A stretch of 64,000 bases of DNA from Cupriavidus basilensis (GTDB lineage Bacteria; Pseudomonadota; Gammaproteobacteria; Burkholderiales; Burkholderiaceae): positions 1,364,001 to 1,428,000 of the forward strand of contig NZ_CP010537.1 of assembly GCF_000832305.1 (NCBI RefSeq). Reading direction: 5' to 3'. Positions 48,302 through 55,586 of this stretch are shown here, one piece after another. The position numbers and the translations under genes were made by a program. Numbering within the stretch: position 1 is the stretch's first letter; each line of letters opens with the position of its first letter. The notes beneath the pieces are model-generated. The model saw only the letters and a program-made list of their open reading frames with translations. It was not told the origin of the DNA and did not search any database.

Positions 48302-49075
48302 ATGCCTTCTTCTGATCCCGCCGACGTCAAGAAAGTCGCCGCCATTGTCTGGATTCGCGTCCAGATGGAGCGGTTCGGCATCTCCATGGATGAACTGGAG
48401 GCGGCAGGTTGTTTTGACTGGGAGGCGGCGCCTGCCAGGGCGCCGGCCGAGGAACCCATCGTGGAGGAAAGTGAAACGGATGTAGCCCAGGCGCGATTGC
48501 CCGCAGGACCGATCACGGCACCACCCGCGTTGTTGCCTGCCGGGCCGATCACCGCGCCGCCGGTAGTCGCACCTGAGCCATCGCGCAAGGCCGTGGCGCG
48601 CAAACGCGCTCCTGCCCCTGTCAGGGAATCAGCGCAGCCTGCTGTGCCGGTCGCCGCGCCAATCGCAACGCCAATCGCAACGCCGGTCGCTGCGCCTGTC
48701 GCCGCGCCTGTCGCAGATGCGGTGGCAGTCGCTGAAGCCGTGCCCGCGGAAAAGCCGGCGGCAGCATTGGCTGCAGAGCCGGCGGCAACCCCGGCCGCCG
48801 CGCCTGCGCCTGCACGGGTGACCATGTCCGTGCCCGTGCAGAAAGCGGGAGCCGTGAAACCGGCGGCCCCTGCAGCAGCCCCTGCACAGGCGGCCGAGGC
48901 CGCCGCCGCGCCGGCCGCGGCAGCACCTGCGCCAGCAGTGCCGCAGGCGAGCGCCCCCGCACGCCGCTACCGCAATGCGGAGGGACAAGTCTGGGATGGC
49001 GTGGGCCCCATGCCCGCATGGCTGCTGCGCGCAGTCAACGCGGGCCAGTCGGTGGAGCATTTCCGGGTGAATTGA
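48302..49075 (+). CDS. H-NS-like nucleoid protein with a long Ala/Pro linker
   Basis: A 257-residue protein. The N-terminus (residues 7-40, VKKVAAIVWIRVQMERFGIS then MDELEAAG) is a short helical segment; the C-terminus (about 218-254) reads YRNAEGQVWDGVGPMPAWLL and SVEHF, the H-NS-family DNA-binding motif. Between them lie about 150 residues of Ala/Pro/Val repeats (for example PVAAPIATPIATPVAAPVAA), presumably disordered. The usual coiled-coil oligomerisation region is short or missing. There is no ribosome site near the ATG. It ends just before a perfect 10-bp hairpin. Confidence 0.75.
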   Translation: MPSSDPADVKKVAAIVWIRVQMERFGISMDELEAAGCFDWEAAPARAPAEEPIVEESETDVAQARLPAGPITAPPALLPAGPITAPPVVAPEPSRKAVARKRAPAPVRESAQPAVPVAAPIATPIATPVAAPVAAPVADAVAVAEAVPAEKPAAALAAEPAATPAAAPAPARVTMSVPVQKAGAVKPAAPAAAPAQAAEAAAAPAAAAPAPAVPQASAPARRYRNAEGQVWDGVGPMPAWLLRAVNAGQSVEHFRVN

Positions 49076-49076
49076 A

Positions 49077-49099
49077 GACAGCGGCCGATGGCCGCTGTC
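49077..49099. terminator. Perfect 10-bp hairpin between convergent genes
   Basis: GACAGCGGCC-GAT-GGCCGCTGTC starts 1 bp after the stop of the H-NS-like gene; the convergent SerA-like gene ends 43 bp further on. No T run follows on either strand, so its strength as a terminator is uncertain. Confidence 0.6.
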
Positions 49100-49141
49100 C
49101 TGGCCGCTGCCGGCGAGGCAGCGATGGCGCCGCGCTGCCGT

Positions 49142-50353
49142 TCAGGCCAGCGGGTTAATGATGGTGCGGCAGCGGATGAATGTCGTTTCCGCATCCAGCG
49201 CGGCGGCCAGCGTTGGCGAGGGCACCTTGTCGAGGTCGGTCACCACGTAGCCCATCTGGCCATGCGTCTGCAGGTGCTGTGCCACGATGTTGACCCCGTC
49301 GCGCGCCAGCAGCGTGTTGAGCGCGGCGAGCGCGCCCGGCGCGTTGCCGTGCACGTTGAGCAGCCGCGCCGGCGACGTCAGCGGGCCGGGGCTCACCTCG
49401 GGGAAATTCACCGCGCCAATCGTGTCGCCCGTCCTGAGGAAGGCAATCAGCTTGGTGGCGACTTCCGTGCCGATATTTTCCTGCGCCTCCTCCGTGCTGC
49501 CGCCGATATGCGGCGTCAGGATCGCGTTGGGCACGCCTTGCAGCGGGCTGGTGAAGCGGTCAGCGTTGGTCTTGGGCTCTTCGGGGAAGACGTCGATCGC
49601 CAGGCCGGCGATATGGTTGTCATCGCACGCCGCGCGCAGCGCTTCGATATCCACCACGGTGCCGCGCGACGCATTGATCAGGATTGCGCCGCGCCGGAAC
49701 TGCCGGAGCACGTCGGCATCGATCATCTTCCTGGTCTGCGCGGTGGCCGGCACATGCAACGTCACGATGTCGGCCTGCGACACCGCATCCGCCAGCGAGC
49801 GCGCCGCGCGCGCCGAGCCCAGCGACAGCTTGGCCTGCACATCGTAGTACACCACGCGCATGCCCATGGCTTCTGCCAGCACGCCAACCTGCGAGCCGAT
49901 ATTGCCATAGCCGATGATGGCGATGGTCTTGCCGCGCGCCTCGAACGACCCGCTTGCGCCCTTGGCCCATTTGCCGGCGTGCGCCAACGCGTTTTTCTCG
50001 GGAACGCGGCGCAGCAGCAGGATCGCCTCCGCGATAACCAGCTCGGCCACGGAACGCGTATTGGAGAACGGCGCGTTGAACACCGGCATGCCGGCGCGGG
50101 CCGCGGCGTCGAGGTCTACCTGCGAGGTGCCGATGCAAAAGCAGCCAATGGCCACGAGGTGCCTGGCGGCTTCGATTTCTGCGGCGCCAAGGTGCGTGGC
50201 GGAGCGAATGCCGAGAATCTGGTGGGCCGCGGGAGCGCGATGCAGTTCGTCGCCAGCGAGCGCGCCAGTGCGGCGCTCGACGGTGACATGCGCTTCCTTG
50301 AAGCGCTCGACGGCGGTGTCATGGATGTTTTCAAGCAGCAGTGCTGAGGTCAT
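49142..50353 (-). CDS. serA: D-3-phosphoglycerate dehydrogenase, SerA-like with ACT domain
   Basis: A 403-residue D-isomer 2-hydroxyacid dehydrogenase. NAD-binding motif GYGNIGSQVGVLAEAMGM (about 154-171), catalytic Arg in NASRGTVVD, Glu in DVFPEEP and His in LTPHIGGSTEEAQENIG. A C-terminal ACT domain (from about residue 330, LLNVHGNAPGALAALN) would bind serine, giving feedback control of the first step of serine synthesis. The start at 50353 (MTSALLLENI) matches the E. coli-type enzyme. Confidence 0.88.
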   Translation of the reverse strand: MTSALLLENIHDTAVERFKEAHVTVERRTGALAGDELHRAPAAHQILGIRSATHLGAAEIEAARHLVAIGCFCIGTSQVDLDAAARAGMPVFNAPFSNTRSVAELVIAEAILLLRRVPEKNALAHAGKWAKGASGSFEARGKTIAIIGYGNIGSQVGVLAEAMGMRVVYYDVQAKLSLGSARAARSLADAVSQADIVTLHVPATAQTRKMIDADVLRQFRRGAILINASRGTVVDIEALRAACDDNHIAGLAIDVFPEEPKTNADRFTSPLQGVPNAILTPHIGGSTEEAQENIGTEVATKLIAFLRTGDTIGAVNFPEVSPGPLTSPARLLNVHGNAPGALAALNTLLARDGVNIVAQHLQTHGQMGYVVTDLDKVPSPTLAAALDAETTFIRCRTIINPLA

Positions 50354-50531
50354 GGCGATTGGGTGATGGCGGCGAAGGCGCGAGATGGGTGCGGCAGCGC
50401 GAGGGCATGCGCAAGGTGAAACGTACGCTGCCATGGTAACGCAGGCAGCGCTGCCCAGCCGAACACCCACATTGCCGCCAATGGCAAATCCGTCCCGCCC
50501 GGGACGAGGCCCGCTAGGGAAAGCCCCCGGA

Positions 50532-50560
50532 TTGACCGGCGAATCAACGGCCCCTACAAT
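50532..50560 (+). promoter_or_regulatory. Near-consensus sigma-70 promoter of the Bug/SMP-30 operon
   Basis: TTGACC (50532-50537), 17-bp spacer, TACAAT (50555-50560). The expected transcription start near 50567 falls inside the palindrome CGGAA-TGTCG-TTCCG. A leader of about 130 bp precedes the binding-protein gene. Confidence 0.65.
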
Positions 50561-50564
50561 TAAT

Positions 50565-50579
50565 CGGAATGTCGTTCCG
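50565..50579. promoter_or_regulatory. Operator-like palindrome CGGAATGTCGTTCCG
   Basis: Perfect 5-bp arms CGGAA/TTCCG with a 5-bp spacer, placed over the transcription start. A second smaller palindrome GAATATTC lies about ten bases downstream. GGAA-N5-TTCC sites are typical of IclR-family repressors; no such gene is in the window. Confidence 0.5.
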
Positions 50580-50698
50580 TCTAATAGAATATTCGGTGCG
50601 ACAACTTCGGAAGAACGACCCGCCGCCAAGAGCAGGCGTGAGCCACGCATAGCGAACACCGGACACCGGACATCAGTCAGGCATCAATGGAGACAGCC

Positions 50699-51667
50699 AT
50701 GTACCACCGCCTTTGCGCCAGCCTTGCCCTGGCAACCCTCAGTGTGGCCACCACCTATGCCCACGGCGGCACCTGGCCCGACAAGCCGGTGCGCATCGTC
50801 GTGCCATACACCGCCGGTGGCACCACCGATTTCGTGGCCCGTCAGGTGGCGCAGAAGCTGACCGAAAGCACCGGCAAGTCGTTCTTCGTGGAGAACAAGC
50901 CCGGCGCCAGCGGCACCATCGGCACGCTGCAGGTGGCACGTTCCGCGCCCGATGGCTACACGCTGCTGGCCAACGACACCACGTACACCATGCTGCCGTC
51001 GCTGTTCAAGGCGCTGCCCTGGGACTACAACAACGACCTGGTGCCGGTGACCACGATTGCGCAGACGCCGGTGATCCTGATCGTGCCCGCGAGCTCGAAG
51101 TTCAAGACGCTGCAGGAACTGATCGACTTCGCCAGGCAAAACCCGGGCAAGCTGAACTTCGGCTCGGGCGGCGCCGGCAGCTCCACGCACTTGTCCGCCG
51201 AGGTCTTCAAGAAGGACGCCAGGATATCGATCACGCATATCCCATACAAGGGCGCGGGCGATGCGCTGATGGGGCTGATCGGCAACAACGTGGATATCCT
51301 GATCACCGCCACGCCGACCGCGGTGCCGCAGATCAAGGGCGGCAAGGCCCGCGCGCTGGCGGTCACGGGCGCGGCGCGCGTGCCGGCGCTGCCGGACGTG
51401 CCGACTTTTGCCGAAGCTGGCCTCAAGGACTACAAGGTCATCAACTGGTTTGGCCTGGCGGCGCCCAAAGGCACGCCCCCTGCGCTGGTCGCCAAGTTGC
51501 AGGCGGAGGTGCAAAAGAGCGTGAACAGCCCGGAGGTGAAGGAGCGCATGGCCAGCATGGGTGCCCAGCCGGGCGGCATTGCGCCGGCAGACTTCGCCAG
51601 GCGCATCAAGGACGACACCGCGCTGTGGAGCCAGGTGGCAAAATCCGCCGATGTGAAGGCCGAGTAA
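50699..51667 (+). CDS. Bug/TctC-family substrate-binding protein
   Basis: A 322-residue periplasmic binding protein with a Sec signal peptide ending near TTYAHG. Family core: WPDKPVRIVVPYTAGGTTDF and NKPGASGTIGTLQVARSAPD. The ATG at 50699 has GGAG 6 bp upstream; an in-frame ATG at 50687 is less likely. It is followed 48 bp later by an SMP-30-type lactonase gene, suggesting the ligand is an aldonic or uronic acid or a lactone; this is inferred. Confidence 0.9.
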   Translation: MYHRLCASLALATLSVATTYAHGGTWPDKPVRIVVPYTAGGTTDFVARQVAQKLTESTGKSFFVENKPGASGTIGTLQVARSAPDGYTLLANDTTYTMLPSLFKALPWDYNNDLVPVTTIAQTPVILIVPASSKFKTLQELIDFARQNPGKLNFGSGGAGSSTHLSAEVFKKDARISITHIPYKGAGDALMGLIGNNVDILITATPTAVPQIKGGKARALAVTGAARVPALPDVPTFAEAGLKDYKVINWFGLAAPKGTPPALVAKLQAEVQKSVNSPEVKERMASMGAQPGGIAPADFARRIKDDTALWSQVAKSADVKAE

Positions 51668-51715
51668 ATGGGCAAGCGCCGCCGTTGCGCAGCGCCAGGA
51701 CAACAAGGAACGAAC

Positions 51716-52636
51716 ATGTACTTCAGAACGGTGCCCCGCGAGATATCCCTCCAGGTCTTCTCGGCCATGCCCGCGCATTTGCGCAAGACCGGCGTGCGCT
51801 CCGAATGGGCCGATGCCAACAAGGGCGGGGCCTGCATCGACAGCTTCCTGGAGGGGCCGGTATTCGACCCCGCGGGCAACCTGTACGTGACGGACATCCC
51901 GTTCGGGCGCATCCTGCGCATCTCGCCGGCCGGGGAGTGGTCGCTGGTCGCCGAGTACAAGGGCGAGCCCAATGGCATGAAGTTCCTGAATGCGCGCGAA
52001 CTAGTGGTGGCGGACTATCGCAACGGCCTGTTGCGCGTCAACGTGGACACGGGCGAGGTGACCACCTTGCTGGGACGGCGCAACGCGGAGCAGTTCAAGG
52101 GCGTGAACGACCTGGTGATCTCTCGTCGTGGCGACTTGTATTTCACCGATCAGGGCCAGACCGGCCTGCACGATCCCACGGGCCGCGTCTACCGCCTGCG
52201 GCCCGGTGGGCAGCTGGACCTGCTGCTGGGCAATGTGCCCAGCCCCAACGGCCTGGCGCTGTCCTGCGACGAGAAGGTGCTGTTCGTGGCGGCCACGCGC
52301 GGCAATTGCGTGTGGCGCGTGCCGTTGCAGGCCGACGGCAGTGTGTCGAAGGTGGGGCAGTTCTTTACGTTCTACGGCACCAGCGGCCCCGACGGCATGG
52401 CCATCGACAGCCGTGACCGGCTGTTTGTGGCGCATGCCAGCCTGGGCTGCGTGTGGGTGCTGAGCAAGCGTGGCGAGCCCGAGGCGATCCTCGCCAGCCC
52501 GGCGGGCGCAACCACCACCAACCTGGTGTTTCAGCCCGCCGTTGAGCCAGGGCAGCCGCGCAAGGTGTTTGTCACCGAATCGGAAACCGGCACGATCCTG
52601 TTCGCGGATCTGGACGAGGCCGGGCTGGGCGTTTGA
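51716..52636 (+). CDS. SMP-30/gluconolactonase family protein
   Basis: A 306-residue six-bladed beta-propeller. Metal ligands expected for the family are visible: the Glu in LEGPVFDPAGNLYVTD, Asn in GEPNGMKF, Asn in FKGVNDLVIS and Asp in SGPDGMAIDSRDRLFVA. Members hydrolyse sugar lactones or other cyclic esters. The start at 51716 has AGGA 7 bp upstream. Second gene of the Bug operon. Confidence 0.87.
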   Translation: MYFRTVPREISLQVFSAMPAHLRKTGVRSEWADANKGGACIDSFLEGPVFDPAGNLYVTDIPFGRILRISPAGEWSLVAEYKGEPNGMKFLNARELVVADYRNGLLRVNVDTGEVTTLLGRRNAEQFKGVNDLVISRRGDLYFTDQGQTGLHDPTGRVYRLRPGGQLDLLLGNVPSPNGLALSCDEKVLFVAATRGNCVWRVPLQADGSVSKVGQFFTFYGTSGPDGMAIDSRDRLFVAHASLGCVWVLSKRGEPEAILASPAGATTTNLVFQPAVEPGQPRKVFVTESETGTILFADLDEAGLGV

Positions 52637-52657
52637 TCCCGTTGCGGCCCGCGCCTG

Positions 52658-53389
52658 TCACTTCGGTGGCAGCAGGTCTTGGAGGTCCCGCAGGGTTGCC
52701 GCGGTAGTGGGGCCCGCGGGCGCGGAGACGGGTCGCGCCGGGCGGGCTGAGGTGATCGTATTCGTGCTGCCGGCCGGGCCATTGCCGCCACCGGCGGCGA
52801 CATGCGGCACGGCAGCCGGGTCGAGCCGGCCATTCTGGCCCAGCGCGATCTGCGCGCAGCCGGTGAGGAAGCGGTCCTTCTTCAGGCTGTTGGTGATGTC
52901 GATCGCCAGGACTGCAGCGCGTTCCTCGATCGGGATGATGGTGCCGCCGCGGCTGAACGTGTATTTGCCTTTCCACACCGCACGGTTCTGCCTGACATCC
53001 GTCAGCGTCGTGCCATAGTCGATCGACAGGCGGCCGCCGGACGCATTGACCACGCCCCCGCCATTGGCGATGGTCAGTACCGTATCGGCGCCGAACGTAC
53101 GCATCCTGCCGGTCAGCGCGGTCGAGTCCAGCTCCAGCCCCGAGATCTCGTCGTACGCCGATTCCACGCCGCACTGCCGGGTCACCTCGCGGAACTTGGC
53201 CGCGAACGCTGCGGAGAAGTCGCTGTTCCACCCCATGCCGGTCGTGCCCAGCACATACATGCGGGTGGGCTTGCCGGTGTAGTCGCTGGCGCGGCTGGTC
53301 ACGCCGACGGTGGTCGGCGCGCAGCCGCCCAGCAGCATCGACGCCAAGGCCAGCGCGACGGGGGCGCTATTTCGATATCGGTTTCCCAT
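52658..53389 (-). CDS. Putative outer-membrane lipoprotein
   Basis: A 243-residue protein with a lipobox LLGGC (Cys at residue 23). The mature part has one conserved-looking core (RMYVLGTTGMGWNSDFSAAF; ADTVLTIANGGGV; RAVWKGKYTFSRGGT) and a Pro/Ala-rich end. Not assigned to a named family. It lies just downstream of the trypsin-like protease gene in the same direction, with 55 bp between them, so they may act together in the envelope. Confidence 0.65.
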   Translation of the reverse strand: MGNRYRNSAPVALALASMLLGGCAPTTVGVTSRASDYTGKPTRMYVLGTTGMGWNSDFSAAFAAKFREVTRQCGVESAYDEISGLELDSTALTGRMRTFGADTVLTIANGGGVVNASGGRLSIDYGTTLTDVRQNRAVWKGKYTFSRGGTIIPIEERAAVLAIDITNSLKKDRFLTGCAQIALGQNGRLDPAAVPHVAAGGGNGPAGSTNTITSARPARPVSAPAGPTTAATLRDLQDLLPPK

Positions 53390-53444
53390 GTCTTGTGCCC
53401 AGAGAGAAATGGCGAGGCTAGCCGCTGCGGCCGGCGCCCGCTCG

Positions 53445-54530
53445 CTACTTCGTGTATGAAAAGTAATAGGGACTGGTGGCGGATCGCATGATATAGCGTC
53501 CGTCGGCCTCGGTCAGCCGATAGCACGTCTGCATCGCGCTGAAATTCGGGTTGGCCATCTCCAGGCAGACCTGGCTGGTTTCCGGCTCGATGCGGTAGCG
53601 CCCGGACGAATAGCCGCGGCTGACGGAATTGGTCACATCCAGGCTGCCGCTTTCCCGGACCTGCATCCAGAGCGTAACGCCGGACGGCGCGATGGCATTG
53701 ATCCTGCCAAGATGCATGAAATGGCTGGTCAGCTCGGCCCCGGTCAGTTGCCTGCCCTGCGGGCCGGATGCGGGCCGGGCCGGGGCGTAGGCCGTGGCGC
53801 CCTGGCCAGGCGGGCCAGGCGGGAGCGCCATGGCAGGCGGAGCGGCGGATGCCGTCTCGCTACGGAACTTCTGCAGCGCCAGCGCGGACCGCGCCGGCAC
53901 CTCGCTGATCCATTGCGCGGGAATGGCAAAGTTGATGTTCTGCGCGTCGGTCCGCATCAGGTAGGTAATGCCGACGAGTTGCCCGTCCGTGTTGAACAGG
54001 CCGCCACCGCTGGAGCCCGGGGAGATCGGGGCGGTGGTCTGCAAGCGGACGATGCGGTCGCGCTCGTCCTTGTTCAGCGAGGAGAGCAGGCCATCGCTCA
54101 GCGTCAGCTCGTAGCCGCGCGGCGCGCCGATGGCGTAGACCTTCTGCCCCACCTTGAGCGCGGCCAGCGGCGCGATCTTTGCCGCCGGTGCGGTGAGGCC
54201 CTTGGCGCGCAGGATGCAGAGGTCGCGCTCGACATCGGCGTGCACCAGGCTGGCGCCATACGTGACCTTCTCGCGCCGGATGCTGATGGACTTGCCGCTC
54301 TTGAGCACGTGGCAGTTGGTGACCAGCTCCTCCGGCCCGATCACCACCGAGCTGCCCAGGCCGAACCGCGTGCCTTGCGCGTCGAAGACGGATACCACCC
54401 AGATGCTGGGTGATTCGCGCTCATAGAGTTCGGCCGAATCCAGCGCCAGGCAATCCGTCGAGATGCCAAAAGCCAAACACGAAATAGCGACGCTTGCCGC
54501 AATGTCTTGCGCCCGACCCATGATGTTCAT
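53445..54530 (-). CDS. Exported trypsin-like serine protease (DegP-like, no PDZ)
   Basis: A 361-residue chymotrypsin-fold protein with a leader (to about residue 30). The triad is H74 (TNCHVLKSGK), D103 (DVERDLCILRAKG) and S174 (APISPGSSGGGLFN). The usual DegP loop LA and the PDZ domains are lacking; instead a Pro/Ala linker (about 230-260) leads to a small C-terminal beta domain with Cys pairs (QVCLEMANPN; MQTCYRLTEADG). Proteolysis in the periplasm is likely. Confidence 0.82.
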   Translation of the reverse strand: MNIMGRAQDIAASVAISCLAFGISTDCLALDSAELYERESPSIWVVSVFDAQGTRFGLGSSVVIGPEELVTNCHVLKSGKSISIRREKVTYGASLVHADVERDLCILRAKGLTAPAAKIAPLAALKVGQKVYAIGAPRGYELTLSDGLLSSLNKDERDRIVRLQTTAPISPGSSGGGLFNTDGQLVGITYLMRTDAQNINFAIPAQWISEVPARSALALQKFRSETASAAPPAMALPPGPPGQGATAYAPARPASGPQGRQLTGAELTSHFMHLGRINAIAPSGVTLWMQVRESGSLDVTNSVSRGYSSGRYRIEPETSQVCLEMANPNFSAMQTCYRLTEADGRYIMRSATSPYYFSYTK

Positions 54531-54773
54531 TCTGGTGACTGGTTTCGCCGGATTCAGCCGCCACGCTGACGGTGCTGGCTGTCTGGCCTTTCCCGGCCAA
54601 AGCGGCCGGGTTGCTTATGATAAACGTTCCGGATGCCAAGCGGGCGGCCCGCTATCGCGGCCGCCGCGCTAAAGATTCCCGGTTGATGGCCGACAACATG
54701 GATGCTGGGAGGTGCGCCTTCCCGCTGGCTTCAATGCCAATCGTAGCTTTAACCGTAGCTTCGAACGTAACTT

Positions 54774-54821
54774 CAACCTCAACCTCGATCTCAACCTCGA
54801 TCTCAACCTCGATCTCAACCT
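54774..54821. repeat. 12-bp tandem repeat CAACCTCGATCT upstream of the YjfB-type gene
   Basis: Three perfect units (54780-54815), preceded by CAACCT at 54774-54779 and followed by CAACCT at 54816-54821. In the frame of the downstream small gene it would read NLDLNLDLNLDLNL; upstream there are weaker repeat traces back to about 54730. The 304-bp gap (54531-54834) holds nothing else recognised. Confidence 0.9.
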
Positions 54822-54834
54822 GGAAGACCATCCA

Positions 54835-55020
54835 ATGGATATTTCCCTCGTCAGTGCGGCTAGCAACTCGGGCGGCGATCCGGTGCCCACCATGATGCTG
54901 CGCAAGTCGCTGGACCTGCAGGCGCAGAGTGTGGCAACCCTGCTGGGCTCGATGCCGCAAGTCAGCGTCCCGGCCAGCAATCCCCCTCACCTTGGCCAGA
55001 GCATCGACGTCAAGGTCTGA
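54835..55020 (+). CDS. YjfB-family small protein (putative motility protein)
   Basis: A 61-residue protein starting MDISLVSAASNSGG and ending PPHLGQSIDVKV; the start and the HLG..ID..V end are the family hallmarks of short proteins often found near flagellar genes. Here no flagellar gene is adjacent. An in-frame GTG at 54712 would add an Asn/Leu/Asp repeat segment; the ATG at 54835 is preferred since it matches the family N-terminus. Confidence 0.65.
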   Translation: MDISLVSAASNSGGDPVPTMMLRKSLDLQAQSVATLLGSMPQVSVPASNPPHLGQSIDVKV

Positions 55021-55107
55021 TCCCGGCAATCCCGTAACGGAGCTGCCCGCGCCCGGGTTGACTTGACCAAACGGGTGTGGGGGGCTGAACGGCGGCGCCG
55101 GGTGGTT

Positions 55108-55506
55108 TCACCCCACCGCGGCCGGCGCGGCCGCGGCGGGCCGGGAGCGGGTGCCGCCCGAGGGCGAAGACACTCGTTCCAGGCGTCCGGCGTGTGCCGC
55201 TTCGGCATGGTTGCCCAAGACCTCCAGGCGCAGCAGGATGATGGGCACCGACACCAGGGCGCGTTCCAGCGCGACCAGCAACTGCCCAGCCCGCATTTGC
55301 GGCATCCGGATCTCGTAGCTCAGCATGCACTTGATTGGCGGCAGGCCGAGCGGCATCTGCCGCTCGTTGGCCGGGTACTGGCCGCAGTCGCTGGTGGCGC
55401 AGCGCATGGCCACGCGTACGTCGGGCACATCGTCCAGCCGCGCGATCACGCTCAGGCGATACAGGCGCCACCGCTGGGCGGGCGGCGCAAGGTTGACGGC
55501 TTTCAT
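55108..55506 (-). CDS. Small cysteine-containing protein downstream of the efflux operon
   Basis: Not recognised. A 132-residue protein with AGGA 8 bp before its ATG, starting 80 bp after the czcC-like gene. Cys residues lie in RCATSDCGQYP and IKCMLSYEIRMPQM, a possible metal-binding cluster together with Met; the end is Ala/Pro/Arg-rich. No signal peptide. As it follows a metal efflux operon it might sense or carry metal, but this is inference from place. Confidence 0.55.
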   Translation of the reverse strand: MKAVNLAPPAQRWRLYRLSVIARLDDVPDVRVAMRCATSDCGQYPANERQMPLGLPPIKCMLSYEIRMPQMRAGQLLVALERALVSVPIILLRLEVLGNHAEAAHAGRLERVSSPSGGTRSRPAAAAPAAVG

Positions 55507-55586
55507 GGCAAGTTTCCTTTGTCTTTTGACTCGACGTAATCGAATCGTTCGGCGCGCCCAGGCCGTGGCCGGGGCGCACCGGGCCT

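Noticed and set aside
48220..48825. A 201-codon minus-strand frame of Ala/Gly/Thr repeats opposite the H-NS-like gene
   Set aside because: Mirror of the Ala/Pro linker codons; low complexity only.
54774..54821. CRISPR array or phage-type repeat
   Set aside because: The units are 12 bp and directly adjacent with no spacers, so this is a simple tandem repeat.
54669..55029. Minus-strand frames with Leu-Arg-Ser or Glu-Val-Glu-Ile repeats over the 12-bp repeat
   Set aside because: They are the other strand of the tandem repeat; they lack ribosome sites, and the plus-strand YjfB match explains the region better.
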